Shown here: positions 1-8,460 of the stretch, in pieces | How the letters are laid out: each line of letters opens with the position of its first letter | Numbering within the stretch: position 1 is the stretch's first letter | Assembly (NCBI GenBank): GCA_001556025.1 | Contig: LSIB01000175.1 | Coordinates: 1-16,882, forward strand | Direction: 5' to 3' | Length of the DNA: 16,882 bases | From: Rhizobiales bacterium CCH3-A5 | GTDB taxonomy: Bacteria > Pseudomonadota > Alphaproteobacteria > Rhizobiales > Beijerinckiaceae | Notes under the pieces: model-generated | Databases searched by the model: none | Seen by the model: only the letters and a program-made list of their open reading frames with translations | Told to the model about the DNA's origin: nothing | Made by a program: the position numbers and the translations under genes

Positions 1-11
1 CGCTGGAAGAA

Positions 12-45
12 CCCCTCTCCTGTAAGGAGAGGGGCAGGGGTGAGG
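12..45. repeat. REP-like hairpin element, copy A
   Basis: A perfect 9-bp inverted repeat pairs positions 12-20 with 26-34 around a 5-base loop. It is followed by a G-rich tail at 35-45. Positions 30-45 (AGGGGCAGGGGTGAGG) are the exact reverse complement of 118-133 in copy B. Short GC hairpins with this kind of tail are commonly scattered between genes in alphaproteobacteria and pseudomonads. The element lies beyond the hflX stop, and no gene is visible in 1-185. I infer a REP-type repeat, since copy number elsewhere in the genome cannot be seen here. Confidence 0.65.
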
Positions 46-117
46 TGACGGACGTCTCGCGATTTGCTTGACCGGTAGCGCGGATAGTTGCGCGTTTCAC
101 TGGTTGACGGGCCGACC

Positions 118-151
118 CCTCACCCCTGCCCCTTTCCCTCCGGGAGAGGGG
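118..151. repeat. REP-like hairpin element, copy B (inverted)
   Basis: Positions 129-138 pair with 142-151 in a 10-bp stem with one G-T pair and a 3-base loop. The block CCTCACCCCTGCCCCT at 118-133 is the exact reverse complement of 30-45 in copy A, so the two form a head-to-head pair about 70 bases apart. On the minus strand this hairpin begins 34 bases after the hflX stop, so it could also end or stabilise the hflX transcript. No run of U follows it, so it is not a standard intrinsic terminator. Confidence 0.62.
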
Positions 152-185
152 TTCCCCGTGGCTTTCGTGGGTAGGGCGGAGGTCT

Positions 186-1574
186 TCAGTCCTGTCGCTC
201 CGCCTTGGGGAAGCGCGCGCCGAAAGCCCCTTCCCGCTCCGGCGGCAGTCTGACGGTCAGACTCAGACTCCCGTCCTCAGCATCCTCACGCTCAAGGATT
301 TCGCCATTGGCGTGGAGCCAGGCCAGCGACTTGCCGTCGCCCGGTTCCAGCCGCAGATGGTAGACCGGCCGGCTCCTGGCGATGCGGCTCTCGATCGCGT
401 CGCAAAGCGCCGGCACGCCCTCGCCCGTCAGCGCCGAGACCAGAATGGGGCGCGAAACCTCTGGCTTCAGCGCCGCGAGCCCGTATTGCCGTTCGCGCTC
501 TTCGCCTGCGAGCAGATCCGACTTGTTCCAGACCTCCAGCACGCGCTGCCCGTCGTCCGGGTCGATCCCGAGATCGCGCAAAATGCCCTGGACGTCGGCG
601 GCCTGGGCCTGCGTGTCGTCATGGGCGACGTCGCGGACATGCAGCAGGACATCGGCCTCGATCGCATCCTCCAGCGTGGCGCGAAAAGCCGCGACGAGCT
701 GCGTCGGCAGGTCCGAGATGAACCCGACGGTGTCGGAGAGCATGATGCGCGCGCCATGCGGCAGCTTGATCGCCCGCGCGGTCGGGTCGAGCGTGGCGAA
801 GAGCATGTCCTGCGCCAGAACCTCGGCCGAGGTCAGCCGGTTGAACAGCGTCGATTTGCCGGCATTGGTATAGCCGACCAGCGCAACCACAGGATAAGGC
901 ACGCGCTTGCGGCTGGCGCGGTGCAGCGAGCGGGTGCGTTTGACGGCCTCCAGATCGCGCTCGATCTTGGTCATGCGCTCCTGAATGATGCGCCGGTCCG
1001 CCTCGATCTGCGTTTCGCCTGGCCCGCCGAGGAAGCCGAAGCCGCCGCGCTGGCGCTCAAGATGGGTCCACGACCGCACAAGCCGGCTCTTCTGGTAGTT
1101 GAGATGTGCGAGTTCGACCTGCAATGCGCCCTCACGGGTGCGTGCGCGCCGGCCGAAGATTTCGAGGATCAGCCCGGTGCGGTCGATGACCTTGCAGCCG
1201 AAGGCCTTTTCGAGGTTGCGCTGCTGCACCGGCGAGAGCGCGCAATCCATCACGACGAGGCCGATCTCCTCGATCCTGATGCGCTCGACCAGTTCCTCGA
1301 CCTTGCCCTTGCCGAGATAGGTTGCGGGACGAAGCGCGCTGAGCAGAACCTGGATCGGCTCGATCACGGTCAGGTCGATTGCGGCGGCAAGACCCACCGC
1401 CTCATCGAGGCGAGCCGCGAAGGAGCGCTGGTTGGCAAGCGATGCCGCGCCGCGCTGGACATAGGGACCGACGACATAGGCGCGGGTTTTCGCGGCAATG
1501 TCGCGTTCGATCTCGTCGAGCGGTTTGGTGACGGGCGGCGTCTCGGACGGTCCGCCGCGCCCTGCCCTGGCCAT
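186..1574 (-). CDS. hflX: GTPase HflX
   Basis: This encodes a ribosome-associated GTPase of the Obg-HflX group, which in characterised bacteria binds the large subunit and helps split stalled or heat-damaged ribosomes. The 462-residue protein has the N-terminal HflX domain (about residues 35-220, with a coiled segment near 190-215) and then a G domain. Visible motifs are G1 GYTNAGKS at 234-241, the DPT threonine near 265, G3 DTVGF at 281-285, G4 NKSD at 350-353 and G5 SAL at 380-382. I chose the ATG at 1574. A longer reading from 1661 would overlap the end of hfq and add 29 Arg/Ser-rich residues unlike the family. The gene starts 17 bases after the hfq stop, so the two are probably co-transcribed, as in many proteobacteria. 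REP-like hairpins lie downstream. Confidence 0.96.
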   Translation of the reverse strand: MARAGRGGPSETPPVTKPLDEIERDIAAKTRAYVVGPYVQRGAASLANQRSFAARLDEAVGLAAAIDLTVIEPIQVLLSALRPATYLGKGKVEELVERIRIEEIGLVVMDCALSPVQQRNLEKAFGCKVIDRTGLILEIFGRRARTREGALQVELAHLNYQKSRLVRSWTHLERQRGGFGFLGGPGETQIEADRRIIQERMTKIERDLEAVKRTRSLHRASRKRVPYPVVALVGYTNAGKSTLFNRLTSAEVLAQDMLFATLDPTARAIKLPHGARIMLSDTVGFISDLPTQLVAAFRATLEDAIEADVLLHVRDVAHDDTQAQAADVQGILRDLGIDPDDGQRVLEVWNKSDLLAGEERERQYGLAALKPEVSRPILVSALTGEGVPALCDAIESRIARSRPVYHLRLEPGDGKSLAWLHANGEILEREDAEDGSLSLTVRLPPEREGAFGARFPKAERQD

Positions 1575-1590
1575 CAAGGCTGCCTGGCCA

Positions 1591-1839
1591 TCAGGACTTG
1601 TCCGTGTCCTCCGGCTCGAACAACTGCACCGGGTGGCCGGGCATGATGGTCGAGATCGCATGCTTGTAGACGAGCTGCGAATGACCGTCGCGCCGCAGCA
1701 GAACGCAGAAATTGTCGAACCAGGTGACGACGCCCTGCAGCTTCACGCCGTTGACGAGGAAGATCGTCAGCGGGATCTTCTGCTTGCGGACGTGATTGAG
1801 GAAGGTGTCCTGAAGGTTTTGTGCCCGCTCTGCGGCCAT
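1591..1839 (-). CDS. hfq: RNA chaperone Hfq
   Basis: Hfq forms a hexameric Sm-like ring that pairs small RNAs with mRNAs. In rhizobia it also affects nitrogen-fixation and nitrogen-control genes. The 82-residue protein carries the full Sm fold: the conserved QD pair at residues 10-11, the Sm1 core (LVNGVKLQG at 28-36) and the Sm2 signature YKHAIST at 58-64, which includes the Lys-His pair that binds U-rich RNA. A short acidic tail (EPEDTDKS) ends the protein, as in other alphaproteobacterial Hfq proteins, which lack the long C-terminus of the E. coli protein. The ATG at 1839 is preceded by an AGGTG ribosome site 5 bases upstream. The gene lies between ntrX (212 bases upstream) and hflX (17 bases downstream). 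Its leader contains a promoter candidate and a 13-bp palindrome, described separately. Confidence 0.98.
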   Translation of the reverse strand: MAAERAQNLQDTFLNHVRKQKIPLTIFLVNGVKLQGVVTWFDNFCVLLRRDGHSQLVYKHAISTIMPGHPVQLFEPEDTDKS

Positions 1840-1946
1840 GTTAGCACCTGTTGTTGGGATCGCATCGGGTTCAGGCCCGCGATCCAGTTCGTTCCGTTCG
1901 CAGGCGCGAAGTCAGCGCCGCCCTGCATCGAAACACCGATGATTCA

Positions 1947-1975
1947 TTAAATCGTCGAGTTACGTCGTAAAGCAA
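1947..1975 (-). promoter_or_regulatory. Candidate sigma-70 promoter for hfq-hflX
   Basis: On the minus strand TTGCTT (1975-1970) is followed after 17 bases by ATTTAA (1952-1947). This is reasonable spacing with moderate matches to -35 and -10 boxes. Transcription would begin near 1940, giving a leader of about 100 bases before the hfq ATG at 1839. The surrounding stretch is AT-rich compared with the genes on either side. A perfect palindrome sits directly upstream at 1980-1992. This is a motif call only. Confidence 0.4.
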
Positions 1976-1979
1976 GGGT

Positions 1980-1992
1980 TGCAGGTCCTGCA
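1980..1992. promoter_or_regulatory. 13-bp palindrome upstream of the hfq promoter
   Basis: TGCAGGTCCTGCA is a perfect dyad with a single central base. It lies 4 bases upstream of the candidate hfq -35 box and would be centred near -46 relative to the predicted start, a typical position for an activator or repressor. A further 8-bp palindrome, TGCATGCA, lies at 2026-2033, and a small hairpin (CTGCG...CGCAG) at 2008-2022. The binding protein is unknown. Confidence 0.35.
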
Positions 1993-2051
1993 TTTCGCGC
2001 ATCACACCTGCGTATTGCGCAGACGTGCATGCAAGAATCGCCGCATGGCGG

Positions 2052-3419
2052 TCAGCCGACGCCCAGCGACTTCAGTTTGCGGTGCAGCGCGGAACGCTCC
2101 ATGCCGATGAATTCAGCCGTACGCGAGATGTTGCCCGAGAAGCGCGCGATCTGTGCGATCAGATATTCGCGCTCGAAGATTTCGCGGGCGTCGCGCAGCG
2201 GCAGACTCATCAGCCGCTCGCCGCCGGAACCCGACGGCGTCGTCGGCACCATTGCGCCGACCTCGGCCGGCAGCATGTCGATGGTGATGTCTGCGGTCGG
2301 ATCGCCCTTGGTCAGGATCATCAGCCGTTCGACATTGTTGCGCAGCTCACGGACGTTGCCTGGCCACTGATGCGATTGCAGCACGGCCATCGCGTCGGAG
2401 CCGATCCGCCTTTGCGGCAGCCCGGTGGCGATCGAGATCTGCTCCATGAAGAAATCGATCAGCTCGGGCACGTCCTCGCGCCGCTCCGACAGGGCCGGAA
2501 CGCGCACCGGCACGACGCTGAGCCGATGGTAGAGATCCTCGCGGAAATGCCCCTCTCCGATCAGCCTGGCGAGGTCGCGGCTGGTCGAGGAAATGATCCG
2601 GACATCGACATGGACGCGCGTGGTCCCGCCGACGCGCTGAAAATTCTGATCGACCAGCACGCGCAGGATGCGGTTCTGCGTCTCGCGCGGCATGTCGCCG
2701 ATCTCGTCGATGTAGAGCGAGCCGCCATGCGCCTCCTCCAGCGCGCCGACGCGGCGCGAGCGGCCCTCGCCCGCTTCGACGCCGAACAGCTCTTCCTCCA
2801 TCGTCTCGGGCGTGATGGTGGCTGCGTTGATCACGATGAACGGCGCCGAGGCCCGGCTCGAGGCCTCGTGCAGCGTGCGCGCGGCCAGTTCCTTGCCGCA
2901 GCCGGGCTCGCCGGTGATCAGCACGCGGGCATTGGTCGGCGCCACGCGTTCGATCGTCTGGCGCAACTGGTTGACCACGGTCGAGCGGCCGACGATGCGG
3001 CTCGCCTGCACGGAACGCGTCTTCAGTTCGCGAACTTCGCGGCGCAGCCGCGAGGCTTCCAGCGCGCGCTCGGCCACCAGCACGAGCCGGTCGGCCTTGA
3101 ACGGCTTCTCGATGAAGTCGTAGGCGCCGCTCTTGATGGCAGAGACGGCGGTCTCGATGTTGCCGTGGCCAGAGATCATCACGACCGCAAGGTCGGGATG
3201 GCTCTCCTTGATCAGTTCGAGCACCTGCAAGCCGTCGAGCCGGCTGCCCTGCAGCCAGATGTCGAGGAAGACGAGGTTGGGGCGGCGCGCCGCGATCGCC
3301 GCCAGCGCCTCGTCGGCGGAGCCGGCCTTGCGGGTGCGGTAGCCCTCGTCCTCGAGCAGGCCGGCGACGAGTTCGCGGATATCGACCTCGTCGTCGACGA
3401 CCAGAATGTCAGCGCTCAT
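2052..3419 (-). CDS. ntrX: Nitrogen-related response regulator NtrX
   Basis: NtrX is the response regulator partner of the NtrY kinase. In alphaproteobacteria the pair is linked to nitrogen metabolism, redox control and envelope functions. The 455-residue protein has a receiver domain (residues 1-120) with acidic residues D9/D10, phosphoacceptor D53 and K105. A central AAA+ domain follows, with Walker A GEPGCGKE at 170-177 and Walker B SLYIDE at 234-239. A Fis-type helix-turn-helix lies at about 420-451. The GAFTGA loop that contacts sigma-54 is absent: the corresponding segment near 213-226 reads GVEAGEGRSRRVGA. This is characteristic of NtrX and suggests that it does not act as a classical sigma-54 activator. 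The start ATG overlaps the ntrY stop (ATGA), so the two genes are translationally coupled. Downstream is the 212-base hfq leader. Confidence 0.95.
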   Translation of the reverse strand: MSADILVVDDEVDIRELVAGLLEDEGYRTRKAGSADEALAAIAARRPNLVFLDIWLQGSRLDGLQVLELIKESHPDLAVVMISGHGNIETAVSAIKSGAYDFIEKPFKADRLVLVAERALEASRLRREVRELKTRSVQASRIVGRSTVVNQLRQTIERVAPTNARVLITGEPGCGKELAARTLHEASSRASAPFIVINAATITPETMEEELFGVEAGEGRSRRVGALEEAHGGSLYIDEIGDMPRETQNRILRVLVDQNFQRVGGTTRVHVDVRIISSTSRDLARLIGEGHFREDLYHRLSVVPVRVPALSERREDVPELIDFFMEQISIATGLPQRRIGSDAMAVLQSHQWPGNVRELRNNVERLMILTKGDPTADITIDMLPAEVGAMVPTTPSGSGGERLMSLPLRDAREIFEREYLIAQIARFSGNISRTAEFIGMERSALHRKLKSLGVG

Positions 3420-5674
3420 GCGATTATCCCGTTGTCATGGTCTTGTCGGCTCGGCACGGCGCGCTCGCGCCCACCCGGCGCTGCGTCCTCCGGCTCATCG
3501 GAGGGGCCGTCCTCCGGAAACCACAGCCTGATCCGCGCGCCGCGCTTGCCCTCCACGGCGTCCGGCCGGTCGAGCAGCTCGATACCGCCGCCATGGTCCT
3601 CCAGAATCTTGCCGACGATGGCGAGACCGAGTCCTGTGCCGCCCTCGCGCGTCGTCATGTAGGGTTCGAGCAGCTTCTGGCGCTGGTCGGCCGGAAGGCC
3701 CTTGCCGTTGTCGATGACGTCGATGACGATCCGGCCGTCCGGCATGCGCTCGAAGGCGACATCGATCCGCCCGGGCCCGCGCTGATCCATCGGAACCGCC
3801 TCGATCGCCTCGGTCGCGTTCTTGATCACGTTCGTCAGCGCCTGCGAGATCAGCCGCCGGTCAAACTGCGCCGGAACCGGCGTCTCCGGCAGGCTGTCGG
3901 CGATGGTCAGATCGGGATTGCCCACCCGCATCAGGAAAACGATCTGACGCACGGTCTCGACGATGTCCTCGCGCGCGAGCGCCGGCTTTGGCATGCGCGC
4001 GAAGGAGGAGAATTCATCGACCATGCGGCGGATGTCCTCGACCTGCCGCACGATCGTGTCGGTGCATTGATCGAAGATGTCCTTGCCCTCGACGATGACT
4101 TTGCCGAAGCGGCGCTTGATGCGCTCGGCCGAGAGCTGGATCGGGGTGAGCGGGTTCTTGATCTCATGGGCGATGCGACGGGCGACATCGGCCCAGGCGG
4201 CGGTGCGCTGCGCCGAGACGAGATCGGTGATGTCGTCCAGCGTCACGACGAGGCCGGCGCCTGCCCCCTCGCCTTCCCTGACGGCGCGGACATTGACCAT
4301 GCGGTCGCGTCCGCCGCGCGTAATCGCGACCTGTCCTGACACGAGCCGCTGGCGGCCCTGAAGGGCGTCAGTGACGCAGGCCGCGATCTCGGGCGCGGCG
4401 CGCGCGATCGGTTCTCCGAGCAGCCGCCCGCTCGTGCCCAGCAGGCTCTCGGCCGAACGATTGACGATGGTGATGTGGCCGTCGCCGTCGAGACCCAGCA
4501 CCCCTGACGAGACGCCCGACAGCACGGTTTCGGTGAAGCGCCGTCGCCGGTCGATCACGTCGCTGGCGGTGATCAGCCCGTCGCGCTGGCGGCGCAACTC
4601 CGCCGTCATCTTGTTGAAGGTCTCGCCGAGATGGGCGAGATCGCCCTCCGAGCGGCGGATCGGCACCTGAACGTAGAAGTTGCCGCTCGAGACCTGGTCG
4701 GTGGCGTGGATCATCCGCCTGATCGGCGTCACCAGCGCGTTGGCGAAGCTCAGGCCGAGCCAGACCGCCGAGAGCAGCAGGATCACAGCGATCAGCCCGT
4801 ACATCGACGCGAAGGCGATCTGGACGCCCCTTCGGCGCTGATCGATGGAGAGATATTCGAGCGCAGCCCCGCGCGCCACGGTCGGGAACTCGACCGCGAG
4901 AGGATCTACCTCGCGCGCAATATGAAGATAACCGTTCTCATAGGCCGGCAGGCTGACCAGCGCTCCGAAGACCCGCCCCTCGCGCGGGACGATGCAGATC
5001 GGCTCCGGCGCGGCCTTGGCGTCGTCAAAGGCAGCTTGGTCCGGCTTGGCCGCATCGCGCAGAACGTCGATCTGGGCCCGGGCGATGACGGTGTCGGGCG
5101 GCCGCATGATCGCCGCCACGGGAGCGCCCAGCGCCGTCGCGCGTGCGGTCAGGAAGCTGTCGAACCATTTGCGATCGACGTCGAAGGCGGGCCTCGCCCG
5201 AGTCAAATCGTCGGCGAGGATGCGGATTTCGCGGCCGAGCGCGCTGCACTGGCCGGCGGTGTAGGCGTCGGCGACATCGACGGATTTGAAGATCGCGTCG
5301 CGCATGCGGTCGGAGAACCACGGCGCGAGCCCGCGCTCGATGGTGACAGTGGCGATGACCGCGACCAGCACCGCCGGCAGCGCCGCAACGATGCTGAACA
5401 GGCTGACGATCCGCACATGCAGGCCGGCCGCCGCCGCGCCCGCGCGCCGCGCGCGAATCAGCACCGCGGCTTCGAAGGCGACGATGATTAAAAGGAGCAG
5501 GATCAGCAGGCCGTTCAGCACGAAAACGCCGACCACGACCTCGTGGACCGGCGCGATCGGCGTGACCCCCGACAGCACGAGGAAAGTGACCAGCGCCGAG
5601 ATCAGCGCGAAGGCCACGACGATCGCGCCGAGCCAGCCCGAGACGCGCCGTGGCGGATCCTCGCCCCTCGGCAT
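3416..5674 (-). CDS. ntrY: Sensor histidine kinase NtrY
   Basis: NtrY is the membrane kinase that phosphorylates NtrX. Counting from the ATG at 5674 (752 residues), hydrophobic segments lie at about 15-37, 46-72, 88-111 and 286-312, with an extracytoplasmic sensor region at about 115-285. A HAMP linker (about 313-365), a PAS domain (about 375-485), a HisKA domain with phospho-His H503 in the motif AHEIKNPL, and an ATPase domain follow. The ATPase domain shows the N box near 615-623, G1 DNGKGLP at 655-661 and G2 GGTGLGLAI at 678-686. The frame is open back to a TTG at 5788, but that TTG lies inside a perfect TTGACA and has no ribosome site, so I prefer an internal start. The GTG at 5704 is an alternative to the ATG. 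The final bases overlap the ntrX start. Confidence 0.94.
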   Translation of the reverse strand: MPRGEDPPRRVSGWLGAIVVAFALISALVTFLVLSGVTPIAPVHEVVVGVFVLNGLLILLLLIIVAFEAAVLIRARRAGAAAAGLHVRIVSLFSIVAALPAVLVAVIATVTIERGLAPWFSDRMRDAIFKSVDVADAYTAGQCSALGREIRILADDLTRARPAFDVDRKWFDSFLTARATALGAPVAAIMRPPDTVIARAQIDVLRDAAKPDQAAFDDAKAAPEPICIVPREGRVFGALVSLPAYENGYLHIAREVDPLAVEFPTVARGAALEYLSIDQRRRGVQIAFASMYGLIAVILLLSAVWLGLSFANALVTPIRRMIHATDQVSSGNFYVQVPIRRSEGDLAHLGETFNKMTAELRRQRDGLITASDVIDRRRRFTETVLSGVSSGVLGLDGDGHITIVNRSAESLLGTSGRLLGEPIARAAPEIAACVTDALQGRQRLVSGQVAITRGGRDRMVNVRAVREGEGAGAGLVVTLDDITDLVSAQRTAAWADVARRIAHEIKNPLTPIQLSAERIKRRFGKVIVEGKDIFDQCTDTIVRQVEDIRRMVDEFSSFARMPKPALAREDIVETVRQIVFLMRVGNPDLTIADSLPETPVPAQFDRRLISQALTNVIKNATEAIEAVPMDQRGPGRIDVAFERMPDGRIVIDVIDNGKGLPADQRQKLLEPYMTTREGGTGLGLAIVGKILEDHGGGIELLDRPDAVEGKRGARIRLWFPEDGPSDEPEDAAPGGRERAVPSRQDHDNGIIA

Positions 5675-5759
5675 GATTTTCACGTCGGTGGTGGAAACGG
5701 ACACGAGGCTCGACAACTCCGGTGGACCGGCCTTCGAATGGCTGGACCCTGCGCGCGCA

Positions 5760-5788
5760 CTGATGCGCCGCCGCAACGGTGTTGTCAA
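5760..5788 (-). promoter_or_regulatory. Candidate promoter for ntrYX
   Basis: On the minus strand a perfect -35 hexamer TTGACA (5788-5783) is followed after 17 bases by the weak -10 match CATCAG (5765-5760). It lies just beyond the ntrC stop and before the preferred ntrY starts at 5704 or 5674. If real, it would let ntrYX be expressed apart from dusB-ntrBC. The poor -10 box keeps confidence low. Confidence 0.3.
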
Positions 5789-5831
5789 AATATGACATAG
5801 GAAAGGCGGCGGCCACGCACCGCCGATCGCG

Positions 5832-7280
5832 TCACCGCGGCGAGCGCACCACCTGCATGTCGAGTTCGCGGATTTTCTTGCGCAGCGTGTTCCGGTTGAG
5901 GCCGAGAAGCTCGGCCGCGCGGATCTGGTTTCCCCGTGTCGCGGCGAGCGCGGCCGCGATCAGCGGCGGTTCGACCTCGCGCAGGATGCGATGATAGAGG
6001 CCTGGCGGCGGGATATTGTCGCCGAACCCGCCGAAATACTGGTTAAGATGGCGTTCGACGGACCCCGACAGCGTCTCGGCCCGCTCCTGCGTGGTCCCGC
6101 CGGAAAAGCTGCTCGACGACGTCGCCGGCTGCAGTTCCGCATCGACGATCGGGGCCGTGATCGTCTCCTGGGGATACAGAGCAGCGAGACGCCTAACGAG
6201 ATTTTCCAGCTCGCGGACATTGCCGGGCCAGCGATAACGCCGCATCACGTCCATCGCTTCCGAATCGATCTGCTTGCGCGGCAGGCCTTCCTTCTCCACC
6301 AGCGTGAAGAAGTGCCGCACCAGATCGGGAATGTCCTCGACACGCTCCCGCAGCGGCGGCAGCCGGATCGGCACGACGTTGAGGCGGAAGAACAGATCCT
6401 CGCGGAACAACCCCTGCGCGATCGAGATGCGCAGGTCCTTGTTGGTCGCCGCCACGATGCGGACATTGGTCTTGATCGGCGTGCGACCGCCGACCGTGGT
6501 GTATTCGCCCTGCTGGAGCACGCGCAGAAGCCGCGTCTGCGCCTCCATCGGCATGTCGCCGATCTCGTCGAGGAAGAGCGTGCCGCCCTCGGCCTGCTCG
6601 AAGCGGCCTGAGGACCGCGTCAGCGCGCCGGTAAAGGCGCCCTTCTCGTGGCCGAAGAGTTCGGATTCGATTAGATCCTTTGGGATCGCCGCCATGTTGA
6701 TCGCCACGAACGGCCCGTTCTTGCGCTTGCCGTAGTCGTGCAGCGCGCGCGCCACCAGTTCCTTGCCGGTGCCGGATTCGCCGTTGATCATCACGGTCAG
6801 GTCAATCGGCATCAGCCGGGCGAGCGCGCGGTAGACGTCCTGCATGGCCGGCGAGCGGCCGATCAGCGGAATATCGTCGGGCTCGGCGGCATGCCCGCGC
6901 GCCGCCTCGCCGCGCGGGCGCGACAGGGCCCGCCCGACGATCGCGACCAGCTCCTTCAGGTCGAAGGGTTTTGGCAGATATTCATAGGCGCCGCGCTCGG
7001 ACGCCTTGATCGCCGTCATGAAGGTGTTCTGCGCGCTCATCACGATGATCGGCAGTTCAGGCCGCACGCGCTTGATGCGCGGCAGCAGGTCGAAGGCGTT
7101 GCCGTCGGGCATCACGACGTCGGTGATGATCAGGTCGCCGAGCCCCTGCGCGGCCCAGGTCCAGAGCGTCGCCGCCTGGCCGGTGGTCCGCACCTCGTAG
7201 CCGGCCCTTGCCAGGGCCTGATTGAGCACGGTGCGGATCGCGGCGTCGTCGTCCGCGACGAGAATGTTACCGGTCGGCAT
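5832..7280 (-). CDS. ntrC: Nitrogen regulation response regulator NtrC (NR(I))
   Basis: NtrC is the sigma-54-dependent activator that, once phosphorylated by NtrB under nitrogen limitation, switches on nitrogen-assimilation genes. The 482-residue protein has a receiver domain with D11/D12, phosphoacceptor D54 and K104. The AAA+ domain has Walker A GESGTGKE at 167-174, an intact GAFTGA loop at 214-219 and Walker B TLFLDE at 234-239. A Fis-type helix-turn-helix lies at about 439-471. The intact GAFTGA contrasts with its paralogue NtrX in the same cluster. The linker before the DNA-binding domain (about 385-430) is long and Ser/Gly-rich, as is usual in alphaproteobacterial NtrC. The ATG at 7280 lies 20 bases after the ntrB stop, with AGGA upstream, so ntrBC form one unit. 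ntrY follows downstream. Confidence 0.97.
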   Translation of the reverse strand: MPTGNILVADDDAAIRTVLNQALARAGYEVRTTGQAATLWTWAAQGLGDLIITDVVMPDGNAFDLLPRIKRVRPELPIIVMSAQNTFMTAIKASERGAYEYLPKPFDLKELVAIVGRALSRPRGEAARGHAAEPDDIPLIGRSPAMQDVYRALARLMPIDLTVMINGESGTGKELVARALHDYGKRKNGPFVAINMAAIPKDLIESELFGHEKGAFTGALTRSSGRFEQAEGGTLFLDEIGDMPMEAQTRLLRVLQQGEYTTVGGRTPIKTNVRIVAATNKDLRISIAQGLFREDLFFRLNVVPIRLPPLRERVEDIPDLVRHFFTLVEKEGLPRKQIDSEAMDVMRRYRWPGNVRELENLVRRLAALYPQETITAPIVDAELQPATSSSSFSGGTTQERAETLSGSVERHLNQYFGGFGDNIPPPGLYHRILREVEPPLIAAALAATRGNQIRAAELLGLNRNTLRKKIRELDMQVVRSPR

Positions 7281-7300
7281 TCAATCTGGTCCTGTAGTCC

Positions 7301-8443
7301 TCAAGCCGTCTGCCTGGTGCGGGGCTGATGCAGCGGCAGCAGAATTCTGAAAATCGTCCGGCGGGGAGCGGAGTCGCATTCGACGATCCCGCCATGATCG
7401 CCGATCACCTTGGCGACAAGTGCAAGTCCAAGGCCACTGCCCTGCGCCTTGGTGGTAACGAAGGGATCGAACAGATGCGGTAGCAGATCGCCCGGCACGC
7501 CGGGCCCGTTGTCGCGGATGCCGATCTCCAGCGGCAGCGCGATCCGGCCCGGCGAGCCCGCGAGCTGCATCCGGATGCCGGGGCGATAGGCCGTCGTCAG
7601 ACTGATCTCGCCGTCGATCGCTTGTGTACCAATGGCTTCGGCGGCGTTCTTCACCAGATTCAGCAGCACCTGAACGAGCTGGTCGCGGTTGCCGGCCACC
7701 GGCGGAAGCGACGGATCGTAAATCTCGTTGAAGCGGATGTGCCGGGCGAAACCCGACTGCGCCAGACGCTTCACATGGTCGAGCACGTCATGGACGTTGA
7801 CCGCGTCGCGCTCGCTGGGCCGCTCGTCGCCGAAGAGTTCGACGCGCTCAACGAGCTTCACGATCCGGTCGGTCTCGTCGCAGATGAGTTGGGTCAGGAT
7901 GCGCTCGCTATCGGGGACCGAGGCCTCGAGCAGCTGCGCCGCCCCGCGAATACCCGAGAGCGGATTCTTGATCTCGTGAGCGAGCATCGCCCCGAGCGCC
8001 GTAATCGAGCGCGCCGCCCCGCGATGGGTCAGTTGCCTGTCCATTTTTTCGGCAATTGTCCGTTCTTGCAGCATCAGAACGACTGCGTCGCCCAGACTGG
8101 ACAACGGCGAGGCAAAGACATCGACGACCCGATCGACGCCCAGACGCGGCGATCCGAGATCGAGCCTGTACTCGCTGACGCTCGCGCCACGCCGGCGCAC
8201 CTCGTCGACCAGCGCCAGCACGGGCGAGCCGAAGGCGATCAGATCATCGATGCGCTGGCGCTTCAGCACGACGGCGCTCGACTGGAAGAAGTCCTCGGCC
8301 GCCGTATTTGCGTAGAGCACGCCATGCATCTCGCCGATGACCAGAACCGGCATCGGCAGCACGTTGAGGGCCTGGATTTCGAGCGAATCGAGCAGGAAAT
8401 CCTCCCCGCCTTTGCCGCCAGCGTCGATGAACGCCATCGCCAT
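7301..8443 (-). CDS. ntrB: Nitrogen regulation sensor kinase/phosphatase NtrB (NR(II))
   Basis: NtrB is the soluble kinase that phosphorylates NtrC when nitrogen is scarce and dephosphorylates it when PII (GlnB) reports sufficiency. The 380-residue protein has an N-terminal PAS domain (about 20-130), a HisKA domain with phospho-His H156 in LAHEIKNPL, and an ATPase domain. The ATPase domain shows the N box NLVKNAAEA at 262-270, G1 DNGPGVP at 311-317, the F box LFDPFVTTK near 324-332 and G2 GSGLGLALV at 335-343. There are no membrane segments. The frame is open to 8482, with several ATGs. I chose 8443 because GAGGA at 8457-8453 is 9 bases upstream; the ATG at 8452 directly abuts that GAGGA. The start is 17 bases past the dusB stop, which suggests coupled expression, as in the classic nifR3-ntrB-ntrC operon. 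Confidence 0.95.
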   Translation of the reverse strand: MAMAFIDAGGKGGEDFLLDSLEIQALNVLPMPVLVIGEMHGVLYANTAAEDFFQSSAVVLKRQRIDDLIAFGSPVLALVDEVRRRGASVSEYRLDLGSPRLGVDRVVDVFASPLSSLGDAVVLMLQERTIAEKMDRQLTHRGAARSITALGAMLAHEIKNPLSGIRGAAQLLEASVPDSERILTQLICDETDRIVKLVERVELFGDERPSERDAVNVHDVLDHVKRLAQSGFARHIRFNEIYDPSLPPVAGNRDQLVQVLLNLVKNAAEAIGTQAIDGEISLTTAYRPGIRMQLAGSPGRIALPLEIGIRDNGPGVPGDLLPHLFDPFVTTKAQGSGLGLALVAKVIGDHGGIVECDSAPRRTIFRILLPLHQPRTRQTA

Positions 8444-8460
8444 ACGCAACATTCCTCGTT

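Noticed and set aside
127..151. Intrinsic terminator for hflX
   Set aside because: The hairpin is strong, but no U-run follows on the minus strand and the same sequence recurs inverted nearby, so a REP element is the better reading.
312..1646. 444-residue open frame on the plus strand opposite hflX
   Set aside because: It mirrors HflX codons, is rich in Arg/Asp/His, has no recognisable motif and overlaps a gene with complete GTPase motifs. Long antisense frames are expected in high-GC DNA.
1575..1661. N-terminal extension of HflX by 29 residues
   Set aside because: It would overlap the end of hfq and is Arg/Ser-rich, unlike HflX N-termini; the ATG at 1574 fits better.
2025..3662. 545-residue open frame on the plus strand opposite ntrX
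   Set aside because: The translation is a low-complexity Arg/Asp/Gln-rich shadow with no domain, and the minus strand encodes a full NtrX.
3437..5491. Two plus-strand frames (3437-4339 and 4631-5491) opposite ntrY
   Set aside because: Both are antisense to clear NtrY kinase domains and have the same shadow composition.
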